Assembly (NCBI GenBank): GCA_008694505.1 | Contig: VZDJ01007747.1 | Span: forward strand, 31,935,039-31,999,038 | Source of the DNA: Cyanoderma ruficeps | Taxonomy: Eukaryota > Chordata > Aves > Passeriformes > Timaliidae | DNA length: 64,000 bases | Direction: 5' to 3' | Part shown: positions 1 to 13,689 of the stretch, in pieces | How positions within the stretch are numbered: position 1 is the stretch's first letter | Layout: each line of letters starts with the position of its first letter | Position numbers and translations under genes: made by a program | Notes under the pieces: generated by a model | What the model saw: only the letters and a program-made list of their open reading frames with translations | The model's database searches: none | What the model was told of the DNA's origin: nothing

Positions 1-3000
1 TAAATCCTGTGTTCTCTATTGTCTTTGCTAAAGATGCATGACTTCGTGCCTTTGCTGTCAGAGTGGCATGTATTGTGCCAGCAAAATGCAGTCAGCAGCT
101 GACATGCATTTAGAGAACTTCCAAAGACTGTTATATATACATCTCTCTTCTCTCTTTTGTAGAGGATATGTGATTTCTTCTATCAGTGCAGCAGCCTGTA
201 CAATGAAACATGAGGCCGGTGCAACCAGATACCTTTTTTCTTCATCATGTGTTAAGGGTATGAGCCTTCTTTGATGTCAGTAAAGTTAATAGTGTTTAGA
301 GATATAAAAATCAAGTCAGTACTCACTGACTAAGAAAGTACTAGACTCTCTTGCTAGCTTTGGTTTTTACCAACTTTTCTATTTTTATAAAAGAAAAAGC
401 TTTTAAAATTTGAGACATATGTTATCTTTACAAAATTCTTAGACACTATGTGGAAAAGACTGTATGTTCACTCCAAACTTACACCATCTTTTGGTCATTT
501 TATAGCACACAGAGAGGTGTCTTGCAGGGAAAAGCACTGTAGACAGAATCCCTCTAATCTTTCCCACAGAACTCAAAGCAAATCCAAATTGAAAATTAAT
601 TGAGATTGGTGAAGAAAAGCTAATGCCTGATCCCTTCTCACTGGGCATTATTTTTACTTTGACACATATATGCATTTTTATAGTCTGAAGTGCACTGAGA
701 ATTCTTTGGAAGAAAGGGTATCCACCAAACATTCCCACAAAATTCATCCCATAGGCTAGAGAAGAAACAGTGCAGCAAATTTGCCTTTTTTACACCTGTC
801 TATAAATTATTTCAAACATGCTTTTAGTTTCTTAAGTATACACACTGCTCAAAACCTTGCAATAAAATAGATCTTTTTGGCCATTCAATTTTAGACCTTA
901 TGTAACAGAAATGCAGTGTTTTGTTTTGATTATAGGTAGACTACATGATACTTTTTTTTGCTTCTTTTATTTTAGGACTAGCTCCTAGAAAAGGCTGACT
1001 CATAATTTCAAAGTTGGCTTTCACTGAATATTTACTAGTATTTCTTGCTATGTTCTATATCATTTGGTTAGTGATGATGGTTACTATGATGGATCACGTA
1101 ATTTATAATGCATCATCCATTCTATTTGCTGCATTACTCATAGAGATTGAAAACAGAGGGGCACAAAAATACTTCTCTGATGCTGTAACACATCGTTCTC
1201 AGTTCTGTTGCATTATCTTTTTCTATTTCCCAAACAGAACATGATTCTGGTGGCCAAATATGCAACTATGTAAAAATCTAGTCATAAACTGAAATGCACT
1301 TAAGTATGTATTGAAGAGGGTCTTGAATAATTTAAGGCTCCTCCTCATGTCCTAAGCATGAGTCTGAGCCTTGAAACCCACTTTGCTTCTTATTGATACT
1401 TTGTAAGTGAGGGCTTTTGCTATGTTTCCAGTTGAGCCGGAGCCAACTTCAGAGTAATGCCCATCCCTCAGGTCATTTTGCAGTATCTAAAGATGGTAAT
1501 GCAAATACATAAAGCTGCACAAGAGAACTTGCTGGATTCTTTTGCTGGGCTCTTTTACCTGCCACCTTAGATTTAACACCAGCTGGGTCTGAGGAAGTGT
1601 CAATAAAAGGTGGAAAAGAGACTTGTAACTGTATCTTGCGTTATGCCTTCATAGTTGCCCAAGATTTTCAAGAATGCCTGCAGCATGTGCCTTCACAGAA
1701 TCTAATGGGGTTTTTAAAAGCACAGCCCTATCCAGAATAGGGCGATATCTGCTGGTGTCACACCTGGATTTATGCATGGTGTTTAATAAGGAGATTAATC
1801 AATGACTGAAATGTGACCATGAGTATGATAACATACTGTAACACCTGAGCTAAGTCCCATGATCATTTAAGTGGCTGAGGATTATAACAGTGGGAATAAG
1901 ATAAAACAGGCCTGTTCACAGCATATAACAGCAGAGCTAAGTGGGGGCTAACATACAATGTATTTTATTGTATCGTGTAATAGTTTTCCTTCAAAAAGTC
2001 AGCATTGCCATGTACTTCTCCATCTTTTATCCAGAGGGCAACATAACTCTCTGTAACTGGGAAATCCTAAGCTTTTAAAACACATAAAAATGAGGAGACA
2101 TATTATCATGTTATCATATAATGTATGGAAGATTTGACACTTCCTTTTCCTGCATCTTACTGGCAATACTATAGATCTACATATGTTAGCAAAGTAGATG
2201 ATAGTCTTAAACAATGGCATTCTAAGCATTTCTTTTGTGTCCTGGAAATTTATATGAAGTATGTCTAGTATATAAATACCAGTTTGCTCTGGCAAATACC
2301 AATGTAAAACTGCTAAAGAAACTAATTTACATGGTTATATTGGCTAAGTAAATGAGAAACAGGCCAATTCAGATTAGCTTTCTCACAACCTCTATTTTAA
2401 TGTCTGTACCTCTTTTCTAAAGGCCAGCTAGACTAATGCAAATATCCCATGATCTGAATTGCATGCAGTAATCTTGAGGGGAGAATATGTATTTGGCACC
2501 ATTTTCAATGATCAAGACACTTTACATGACATTCTTGTTTAAACGGCATGAAAATCAGAGTTAAGTGCTGTGCAAATGAGGGCAGAATAGAGCCCTTTGT
2601 ATCTCATTTTTCAACTGCCCTGGGATCATCTGGAGGTATAACCACATAAATCCCCTGAGGATATGTCTCCAACTCTCTCCCTTAACATGCTGTTCCCTGA
2701 TCACATTGGAAATCCACTCAATTTAGATTTAATCTCAGCAAAATCTACCCAGGACTTTCTTTTTGAATTTGAAATACTGTCTTTTTGGTGCTTTTTTTTT
2801 TTTTTTCTTGGGCTATTCTGCTTTAGCTGCATTTTTCCTTAGCCATCCTCAAGCCTGCTTCTCTGTGGGGCTACCACTGTGTGCCAGGAGGGTGAGGGTC
2901 TCTAAAAATTAGAGATGAAACTGTTCACTCAGCCTCATGCACGGGTGCATATTGCTTCCTCTGTCACTGACTGCTGCATGATGTCAGGATTGTACCTTCT

Positions 3001-6000
3001 TTCTGCCTTACTTTGCTTACATAAAATATGACAATAATGTTTTCCAAACGTTTTTAACTTCCTAATTTTTCAGCTTAAGGCTCTGCATTGCATGGAGCAA
3101 AAGTACAAACATTCTCCCCACCCAAAAGGAAGCTTGTAATGAATGAGTACAGCAAATTTACAAGTAAAAAATAAATAGCAAGTCGCGTGTGGGGAAAGAG
3201 ACACAGAGACAGATGGGTTTATATAAATTCAGCTTTTAAAGTGCTGTTTGGTTGGGTTTTTTTAAAATTAAATAATTGTAAGCAGTAACCAGCTGTAGTA
3301 TTATTCTTCACTGTGTAATCTGCACAGTGAAATGTAAACAGGGGGTCAGGCTCTCCTGTGGCCATATGACCCTCTCAGCAGGAAAAGGGGGCACAGAGAG
3401 AGGCTGTGCACAGAGCAGCATATAAGGATATTCATGAGCTGGGAAATTTTGCAGCAAAAAATAGCTTTCCTGCATAGTCAATGGTGCATAGCGTTCGGTT
3501 TAAAAACCCTTATTAAATTAAGGGGAGATTTCTTCATCCCCCAGCCTTTGCTGCTGCTGCTGTTTGTACTTCCATAATGTTGTTGAGAAAACTGGGGCTT
3601 AATATCAACTTGAAGGTTTAGAAAAATGCAATAACATTCAGATACAACTTGATTACAGACCAAACAGAGATACAGAACATGAAAACTGATATGTCTGGGA
3701 AATCTAGCTCTTCTGAATCTCTTTGTTCCCTTAAAAAAAGAATTCTTAAAAAATAGATGTGTATGTCTATATGCATTTCTTTGTCAACACAGGAAGATGG
3801 AGGGATTGGCAGCTAGGCATTCTTCAATTTGTTAATTATCTAATGTTTTCTGTTCTTTAAAATTATCTTACTTTTTTCCTTTATTTTTTCTCCGACTAAA
3901 AAGCTGAGCCCTTCTCTTGCACTCTGATCACAGTTCTCATGCTGTGTATTTAATACAGCATATTTTTTAATTCACAAGCATACTCTTTCTGTCAGAGCCA
4001 CTATAGCTCTGACTACCTTTTTGTTGTGGTGTAAACATCTTTTCCCTGTGGTATTTTTATGACATAACAAACCTTTATTTATTTCTTCATTTATTATTTT
4101 AAAACCAATACTGTTTCCCACCCGAAATACCCATTTTTACGTAACCTTGAGATGCCTATTCATTCTTTCTCAGGAAGAGTTCAGGGGAAAGGTGCAGTGC
4201 CCCTCTAAATCACAAATGAAATGAGTTTGTTGGCTTGAATAGTATTTCTCCTTTCAACCCTCACACATTTCAGTGCATTCCATTAGTCATTGTTCAAATG
4301 AGGCTGTTTTCCGACCCCAGAGGCAGGGGAGGAGGGAGTTTGGGGCTTAAATGAGTTTGCCGATCAGTACATAGAGGCACATTGTTTCTCATCTTATATT
4401 TTGCATGTTCTGTTTACAGAATATAACCCTGGTTCCCAGTACCAAAATGTTTCAGGTTTTGAGCATACTGTATGTTTGATGCGGCTAATTTAAATAAATG
4501 ACTTTCACATTTAAGCAATTAAACCTATAATTAGCACTGTTTGAATGAACTAATCAGCTAATACCCTATGACACATGGTTCTTTTCTTCTCTAAATATTT
4601 TTAAAGGGAAAGGAAAGAGATTTATAGAAAATTATAGAAGATGCAGTAAAAAAATAAGCTTTGATTCATGAAAATTACAAAACACCACCACAAACTACTT
4701 AGACCAATGTTTGCCTTTTGCCTTCCAGGGAATGTGAAATTATGTACACTCATTTCCTCTGAATTCAGGGGAAAAGACTGCAATAAACAAAGTAGTGAAT
4801 CTTTTTTAAAATGAGGAAAACTTCTACCACTGTTGTGTGTCTTTAATACCTAAACACACTTTCAGAGGTACTCGGGGCTCACTGTATTTTAAAACGTGTC
4901 CATACATCTAATCCAGTGGTAGGAGAGCTGTGTAAGACACCCTTGGGAGATTCCCTCTGACTGGCAGAACTTTAGCTGCTCTCAATAAGATGGAAATTTA
5001 TTAGGAGGAAATTATCCTGGTGTCCTCTGAAAAACAGCATTTCTGATAAAAATCTTGTTCTCTGACAGAAGTCTAACAAGATACATTTGTTAGCTGGTTT
5101 CACTCCTTGGATTCATCTGTTAATTTTAATTCTTATGTTGCACTGCTGTGTATTTATGTTCTGAGGCAGACATGATCTATGTGTGCACACTGGAGATTGA
5201 AATGGTGGTGGTGAGAGAGCACAGAAGATTAGGAGAAAGTTTGCCTTTTCTTTTTTTCCCCCCCTCTACTTAGAGGGGAAGAAAAGCCCTTACGTTATTA
5301 TTGAATCTTGAATTTGTGGATAAATGTTGTTCTTTGTGTCCATGTTGCTATAGATTTCTATTACTAGAGAAATAAGTCTAATTTGCCATATATTTTGTTG
5401 CCTAAATGTCATAGTGCCACACATACGCCACGCAAGCCACATCACATACCAGAATTTTACTTTTTTTTTTCCATTAGAACACCGTTAAATGTCTTAAAAT
5501 GTGGAAAACAGCTTGAACACCCTTGAGTTGTTAAACTTTGCCTGTTTTCTCAGTAGCTCCACTAAGGCTGGGGTTCAAGATCCTTCTCTGCAGCCTAGTT
5601 TTCCCTTGAGTCTCTACTTCATGTGGGGCTGAGGCTGGAAGATTTTTGAAGGTATGCTGAATTTTTTTAAATGAAGCTGGCATTAGGAACCCTTCCCCCA
5701 GCATTATGACTTACCAAAGTCAATAGGTAGACAGTGGTCTGTTCTTGCAGAGCAAAAGGACAGCAGGAAGATGGCAGATTGTCTTTAGTGGTTATATGGC
5801 TCATCAAAACTTAAGTGAACTTGTTTCTCTTTCTGTGTGATAAACACCTTTGAAAGTACTTTTTCATCTGTCAAGCTCATGGTAAGAATTAGTTTAGATT
5901 TGGATTATTTTTGTCAGACATTTTGGGTAGAGTGGGAGAGAAAAAAGCGGTCAGAGGAAAGTGCTGTCTTTCCAAAACTTTTTAAAATAGGATTAGATTC

Positions 6001-7799
6001 ACCCTTACTTTGGATGGAAAGTCTCACTTCAATTAGGAATTTTGTAGGTTGTTTTTTTTTTTTATAACAGAAAGGTATGCTACTACCCTGTGCAACCAAT
6101 ACTGAGAAGATCTGGGTTTAAACTATTTGGTTCTGAGAAGAAACTTGCACCTCAGGCTTTTACACTTTTAGGCAAAGGATTTCATCACCTAGTCATTTTC
6201 TGTGGTGATAGTCTTTCTGCCTGATGCTTCCAAATATTTCATCCAACCTGGACAAGGGAAAAACTTTATTTTATTAAGCTTTAATATAATTTCTTGGCTC
6301 CGCTTCTGAAAATCAGAGTATGGATATCTGAAGGACTGAGAGTTCTCACTGCAGCTGAAATCCGAAGGAGCGGCAGATGACCAATAGCCCAGGAAAATCA
6401 AAGTCTGCATATTTAATGCTGGGCAACTAATCACTGAGGCACTCCAAACTTGGGTAATTTACAGTTTTTAGACTTAATCTTGCTATGTTTTGGACCTTGT
6501 ATGCAAAACCAGAAGCACTCATGCCCTATTATATAGCAGAGGAATTTGTCAGTATAGAAAGAGGTGCCTCCATTTCTGAGGTATATTATACTGGCGAAGT
6601 TTCTAGAAGAGGTCATGAGAAAACAGATAATTTCTTATTTGGGCAGCTTTGTGTAGTGAAGTGTAGTGAATATTATATGACAGGGATGGCAAAGTTCCCA
6701 TATGGACTGAAGAGCCTTCCTCTATTGTAAGAAAATCCTGAGTACTAAGACTCAGCATCAGTAGAAAGGAGGTGGCCTCACAAATCATCCCATGGGACCA
6801 TGGTCAGTCTTGCAGAGATCGTCTGGAAATCTCAACTATATGATCACACCAGGGTGCAGATTAACTGGACCTTTTCTTAGTGCACGTCTGCCAAACCTAT
6901 AGGTTGGCACACTAAAGGCTGGCACACGAAAGGCCTGCTAGGTAAATTCTGCTAAATTACTCTGGTCATAATTTCACAGATTTGGAATGAAGTGTTTTTG
7001 CCACCAGGTAAAACATAATTTCTTGAGCAGAATGAAAATGGAAAAAACTTCAAAACCATTTAAACATATATTTTTTGATTTAATAATGTCTGTATGATAT
7101 ATAATAATGGTTGTTCTGATAAAGTATTGACAGCAATTACCTCTGAATGCAATTCGTTAAATGCCAGGAAATATACAGTTGAAGCAGCTTCTGTGACAGA
7201 ACTACCTCCTACACAGCACACTGACCTATCACTTTGTTAAGGTCTACACCTCTCCAGTGCTGTTAGAACAGCTGACCTCACGCATCAAAAATTATATCTA
7301 CAAAAATATTCTAAGTACTATCCCAGTTGGTTCAGAGTTTAAGATTTTACTTTGAAACATACAAATGTTATTTTCAAAACTATTCTGCTTGTTGTTTCTG
7401 TTCATTGTTTCCATGGCAGAGCAGAAAAACTGTTACAGCTGTGTTTTGGGTGGTCTATTGTATGCCACTGTTGGTTTTGATTATTACATTCACCACTCTC
7501 TTGGTATGTGTTTCACTGTCCCACTGTCTCCACATAAATATGGAGTGGTGCTGCCTCCACCCGTTGTTTATTCAATTGCTCTGGGTTACAAAGTAGGAAA
7601 CCTAACTTTTTCCCCTTTTCTGCTTAGGGGGTTCACAGCTCCTAGGAGCGTGCCATAAACACTAGTTTATAGCACCAGTATTTAAGAGGATGCTGTTCTG
7701 TCCTTCCCTCAGGAAAAGTCGCAGAGTCAAATATAGAACACAGAAGAAGCAGCAGGATTCAGTGTCCAAAGGATAATGGTGGCTGGCTGAGATGAGGAC
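1..7799. other. Intergenic sequence far upstream of LDB2
   Basis: This is AT-rich unique sequence with no coding exon that I can support. The open frames are short (under about 105 codons), have no recognisable domain and lie on both strands as expected by chance. It holds a 9-bp inverted repeat at 3307-3331 (TTCACTGTG, 7-base spacer, CACAGTGAA), a CTG run of about four units near 3550 and poly-T runs near 2790 and 6050. A stretch around 4480-4570 is dense in homeodomain-like TAAT/ATTA words. Its position upstream of a developmental cofactor gene makes distal enhancers plausible, but nothing here proves one. Confidence 0.7.
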
Positions 7800-7870
7800 A
7801 CCAGGTTTCTGCTGGTCACATTAAAAAAAAAANNNNACCAGGTTTCTGCTGGTCAAATTAAAAAAAAAAA
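7800..7870. repeat. Assembly gap (4 N) flanked by a duplicated segment
   Basis: Four Ns occupy 7833-7836. The sequence before the gap (from 7800) and after it (from 7837) is the same: accaggtttctgctggtca, then c or a, then att and a poly-A run. The two copies differ by one base. The short N run between near-identical ends suggests contig ends joined without merging, so the apparent tandem duplication is probably an assembly artefact. Confidence 0.8.
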
Positions 7871-10800
7871 AAGGGAAAAAGAAAAAAAGAAAAACAACCA
7901 AGTAATGCAGAAAGATAGGTATAGTCATATAGTCTAAGGTATTCCTGACCTGATTTTTAAACATGCTCTTATAAAGACTTGCTAAAGTCAATCAGGCAAT
8001 ACATAGTACATTTACCTGGAATATACTACACAGTGTAATGGTGACTAACTTTCAATCACATGGGGCTGAATGTCTGGATTTGAACATTGCTCCAAAAGAT
8101 GTCATTTATTAAACGTTCATAACCCTCAAAACTGAATATGAGTGGTTAAAATACCCACTGCTGTCTGTAAAATACACACATCATTTGCTGCAGAAAATGA
8201 AGAAAATAAATAAGAAAATAAAAGACACAGAATTGTGAAAATGATTGACTAGTGCAGCAGCTAGCCTGGATCAGAGCAAACTGAAACCACATTGGGGCCT
8301 GTCCTCTCCTGCTTTGCAATCATCTGGCATTTGGTCTCATGCAGATGAAGCAGGACCTTGTAGCCTGGCCATAAGAAATATCCCTTAAATCTTGAAGTGG
8401 GCTTAGGACAGCTGGGACATAGACTCAGAAGGAACTGATGTCTTGCAACAGTCAACAGAAAACTTTCTTATGCCATGTATTTTTCTTAACTATGTGATCT
8501 CATGTGGTTTTAATGACTTGATGTAAGTGTTCCCATTTTATTTTGGTATTTCTTTGTCCAGTTTTCACCAAGAATAGAAAATCTGCACAGGCAAGATTTT
8601 AAACTCAAATCACAATTCAGAACTTTGGGTGTTTGTCTGAAACTCACCTGAGCCATCTGCATGTGTGTCTCAGTGTTAGTTTGGGCAATATTGTTAAATG
8701 AACTTTTTCAATATAAGATTTCCAATCATTGATTTAAGATGTTAAGATGAAGTCATTCTTATTTGTGAATTATTAAAGGGTTCTAAAATTAGGATCAGTT
8801 CTCATGAAGGAATAAATCCCCCACAACACCACTAAGCTTTGGTATTCGTGAGAAACAGAAGCCTGTAACCTACTTGGCTTAACAGTAGAGATGGAGTTGG
8901 TTGAACCCGTCTGCATAATAACTGGGTTAAATGGGGATGACCACAAGCTACATACATTCTGTTGTGAGCACCACTGCCTCCTCTCTTTCCTCTGGCTATA
9001 TCCAAGTCTTAAATACATGTTTCAAGGAACTGTGACCTAAATTCAGATGATTGATCACAGTAGCAGTAGAGTAAACTTTCAGTATATCTTCACATTGACA
9101 GTGAACCTGTTATCAAACTTTAACCTGCAGCACTTTGCTTTCCTATAAAATAAAAATATTCCATCTTATATCACTGCCTTTTCAGAAACCTAAACAAAAC
9201 CATAAAGGCCAACTCTTTCCACTGGTTTCCATATAATTCCAAGTTTCTTATCTCTGATTTCTCATGTACTCCCCCTTACCTTTCCTGATCTCCCACAAAG
9301 CCCTGGCAGAATACCAGCAGATCTGATAACTTCTTCTGGGCTGGCTGCCATTACCATATTTATGTCCTTCAGGGTTTCTGTGGGACTGATGACGCACAAT
9401 ACATCATTGGGCTGCTGTGACCAAACAAGGTTTGTGTGCTGCAGCTTCCCCCAGCATTTTGCCAGAAGTGCTGAGACCTGTCAAGGGGATGAAGAAAGAT
9501 GAGTAAATGTTGATGAGGGATGGAGGAATAGTGTTGAAGCAGAGTAGATGTTGGGTAGGAGGAGAGGTCTAAAAACAGTGGCAGGGGAAGAGTTAGTAGG
9601 TGTTTCAGAAATATCTGAAATTGAAGGGGAAACAGAAGTATTCTGGTTCAGGATAAGTTGTAAAGAATGGACTATTAGAAGGAAATGAAAATTGGGAATT
9701 AAACAGAAAAGATGAAAAAGCTGAGTTTGGATGGGGAGAATGATGATGCTTCACCCAGCACAGGATGAAGATAACAAAGAAGAAGCTTCATTAGGATTTA
9801 GCAAAATAGGCATTTTTGTGTCTATGCCTTTGGCTGAACTGAACTGTACTTTCCAGCCTTTGTGCAATAGCCTGTCCCTCGCTGTGGTCCATTGCTGAAT
9901 GAGTACAAACCAGTGTATGATGAGGATTATGTCTGCATCGCCAGATAGGATCCCATGGGTGAGCCTTGCAGTGAAGCTTTAACTGTGTGTTGGGAGAACA
10001 TTGGGACCTGCTGCCTGCCCCTTTACCTCACTGCCAGCAGAAGAAGACCTGGCTTCATGAACTGACGTGTGACTTTAGAGATATTCAGTTTGAACAGAGG
10101 GGCAATCAGTGTCACAAACACACTGGAGAGTGTGTCTGCTTTGATACACATCACCAGATTCCACTGATGCCGTGCTCTCATAGTATGTGTAGGAACGGCA
10201 GAATAGGATTTGCACACAATATGCCTACAGAAATGCCATTCTGAAATTAGCAATAAATTATGTCATGCTCTATGCATGATATATGCTCCTGATTTCTTAC
10301 AAGAAACACCATTAACTTAAAATTTAGGTTGTTAAACTTCAATTAGCACTATCATACCCTGTAAAACTGCAAGGCTGCTAGTACAGTCACTCAGCTCACT
10401 ATTCTAGTCTCCCATCTCAGTCTCACCTCTTAAAGTCTTTATCATAATGAGCAGTCTCTTTGAAGAAGGGTTGTGAGAGATGCATGACAACCTGAAGTAC
10501 ATGTAAATAAACATTTTGGAAAATGAGACAGAGGGGTCTCTCCTTTTTATATTACAGCCTTATTGCCTCACTGAGACTATGACAAGTGTAATCTTTGTCT
10601 TCGTAAAAGTCTGCTTTTCCCCTAAAGATGTTCCCAGTGACTCAATTTGATTGTTTTTAATCAAGGACATTTTTAATTTGAATTTCAATTTTAGGACTTC
10701 CAAAATGTCAAAGGCTTAAAATTGTGCCATAGCACATATATTTACAACTAAGACTTGGGAAGAGTGTACGAGGTAAAAGCAGTAAACATACAGAACTTAG

Positions 10801-13530
10801 TCAAGTTTTCAACAATGGAACTTTATTTTAAAATATTTTCTTTGTACAAGATTATAAAAATGAAGCTTAAGTACTGAATACTTAAAACAACTATTATTGC
10901 TTTTGACTTATTTGCCATCAGATGTGCTCTCTAAAACTATATAGAGAACCCTGAGCCACCAAATGGAAATGTGACTGAAGATCATATACAAACCACCTGC
11001 CCTCTACCCAGCAAAAGCAATAGCAGCAACAAGGACACAACTCATGGATATATCCTTCCATGAACTTGACTACACAAACTGGTCACGTACTCATCCTGAC
11101 ACCCCCATCCCACTGTTCTTTTTATTACTTCACTAAAAAACCCTAAGTGAGCTTAGCAATGTCTGGCAAACACTTTGGTCTGGCCCATAATGCAAAGAAG
11201 TTCAGAAAAGTGAAACTCTGTTCATCAAAATGTGAAATGGTTTAAATGTTTGGGTTTTTTCAATGGCATATTTCAGTGCACACCTAACTCCAGGTGTGTG
11301 AACACCTCCTTTGTTTTGATCTCTATGCAATGCATATTACTAACTAGGGTTTGATTATAATGTATGTACATGCATGAAATACAAAGGTTGTATGAAGACT
11401 TAGAAAATTTCAGGGCTCATGCTGTTAATGTAAAACAGCATGTAATTGTCCTCCTTATGTTCATAATTCTTTAGCTGACTAAATGGCCCTTCTCACACAC
11501 TTTCATTTATTATTCTCCACAAATCTTAAGATTACCAGTTTAAAAATGCAAAAAACTAGAATATTGTGACTTAGAATCTTAATGCCTGAATTCAGTCTGG
11601 AATTTCATATCACATTAAGGATGAGTTGTATTTAAAATAATGGGCATTGTTGTGCTACCCTTTCTAGCTAAGACATGCAGGTCCTGCGATAATTGCACTT
11701 GCTTTTTTGGTTTTTGCAAATGAACACAAATGTCTTGCTAGTTAATTTGAAGCCTTTTATTGTCCCTTCAAAATTTCTATCTTTATTGGATTCAGATCTG
11801 TAGTTTTATTTAATGTGAACCAGATGTTGAAATCAAGGCAATATTTACTAGGATACTTGCACTGAAGAAGGCATGCTACAGAGTGTTGTGCCAGTTCCCT
11901 GGGTGTCAAGCAAAAATAAAGTGTTCTGAAGGTTTTTTCTGTTCATCTAATTAGAAGCTTTCTAATCAATAACTTTCAAACTTCATACTCCACAAGCAAA
12001 GAGGTATAGGCAAATGTACTAGAATTCCACAATCCATTAAGTTGTACTTCATGCACAAAACATGTTTTGTGTTGAAACTGTGGAGTTTTAGTACACCATT
12101 ATAAAATGCACCATGGCATGGCTGCAGAGTACATGCAATAGGATGATATTAGGATGACAACAGACAGCAGAGAGCAGAATGCACTCTTAGAATCAGAAAT
12201 CAAAGCTAGCAATGAGAGTTGAAGCTGGGAGATGCAGCTGCTGCCATTGAGCAGCTGGTTGGTGGTGTCCTGTCTCCGTGAGAGACAGCAGCTCCTGATG
12301 TGGGCCAAGCTTCAAGTCAGAGGGAGCTCAGATCTGCTGCTTCTCCAGAGATGTCAGCATCCTTCCATGCTCTCTGCAATATGTGCATGCCAGACTTGTT
12401 TAAAATGTATCTGGCATGTTTTAAATACTGAATTAGATACATGTTCATTTTTTGGTCATTGTTTGTATATAGGTCACTGAGTAGCATACCTGGAAGATAG
12501 AAGAACAGAACCTATAAGATACAGGAGATAAAGATGTATTCAGTATATATTTTCCTTAGACTCTCTTTTTCTGTGCAAACTCATTATTCACTTAAAGGAG
12601 AGGCACAGCCAGCCTTTCGTCCTCATGAGCTGGAACATTTTGCTCTTGCAGCATAATCAGATTTTCCAAGCAAAACTCCTGGTTATTTCACTCACATTTA
12701 TGCAGCCATACAAGGCCTTGGAAAAATTTAAGCACTGCAGAGCATGGTAGCATTTCAAATTATAAAACTTAAAATGATAACATGTACTTAAATTTTAAAA
12801 GTAAAATTAAAACCATTATGTTGTGTCTACAAAATATGCATAGAGGTAACTGACTGCATTTTTCATGTATTGAGTGTACAGTCTAAAGCAGTGGAAAGAG
12901 CACCTGAAACAGTACCTGAAACAGTACCAGAATCTCAATGGATTGTATCCTGCATGCTTTCATTTCCTGGCAAGTTTTGGCTTGTGTTTTGCAAGCACAA
13001 AGGTCTAAGATCAAATTAAGATCAAAATGTTTATGATCAAATCTCTACAAAAAATGGAGTATGAGTTAAAAACATGAAATAAAAGACTCAAAAAATTCTG
13101 TGTAGTAAATAATATTTTTTCAATATACATTTCTTTATGCAATTAGTTGGGATTTTGTGTTAAAATAACTGAATAAATAAAACAGTGGCACTGCATGTTT
13201 TGTAGTAAGGCATAGCAGTTGCTTCCAAACAACATGGTGAATGTAGTCCAGGATTTGGTAGGACCTTGTTTCGGTTAGAAGGTAAAGACATAGTTACAAA
13301 TTCCAAATTGCTCTTAAATAAATCCCAAATAAATCCCTTGGTACCAGGCACGGAATTTCTCTGTGCATCATTCCCTTTGACACCAGTTCTCCTGTTCATC
13401 CCTGACTTGTTCTGCTCAGAGATGGATATCCCTGCTGTGCAAGATCCAATTGCAAATCCTTGAGTCCTAGTTTCCTGAGGTGTAACTCCATTTCTGCCGT
13501 TGACTTCCTCAGTCATTCACCCCTCCCTTT
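7871..13530. other. Intergenic, no gene recognised
   Basis: AT-rich unique sequence. No open frame is long or shows a recognisable protein. There is a purine-rich stretch around 9480-9740 and a short direct repeat at 12902-12928 (acctgaaacagt twice). I see no RNA gene and no mobile element that I can name. Confidence 0.65.
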
Positions 13531-13534
13531 CCTT

Positions 13535-13680
13535 CCACACCTGTAAAATAGGGACAGAGACCTATAGGCAGGACGTTGCTCAGTTTTGTCATAGTGCTAA
13601 TCACCACACTGTCTCTATGAATGTTTATAAAGTGCTTTGAAGATGAAAATTGCCAAAGAAGCTAGGGATGATTATTATAA
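13535..13680 (+). mobile_element. Old MIR-family SINE remnant
   Basis: The order of diagnostic words fits an ancient amniote MIR-type SINE. 'cctgtaaaatagggaca' near 13540 matches the MIR 'ctgtaaaatggg' core. About 85 bases on comes 'tataaagtgctttgaagatg' near 13627, which resembles the MIR tail 'gtaaagcgctttgaagat'. The sequence is strongly diverged, so this is an old, immobile copy. The assignment rests on remembered consensus words, not an alignment; a repeat-library search is the decisive test. Confidence 0.5.
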
Positions 13681-13689
13681 GTTAATGAA

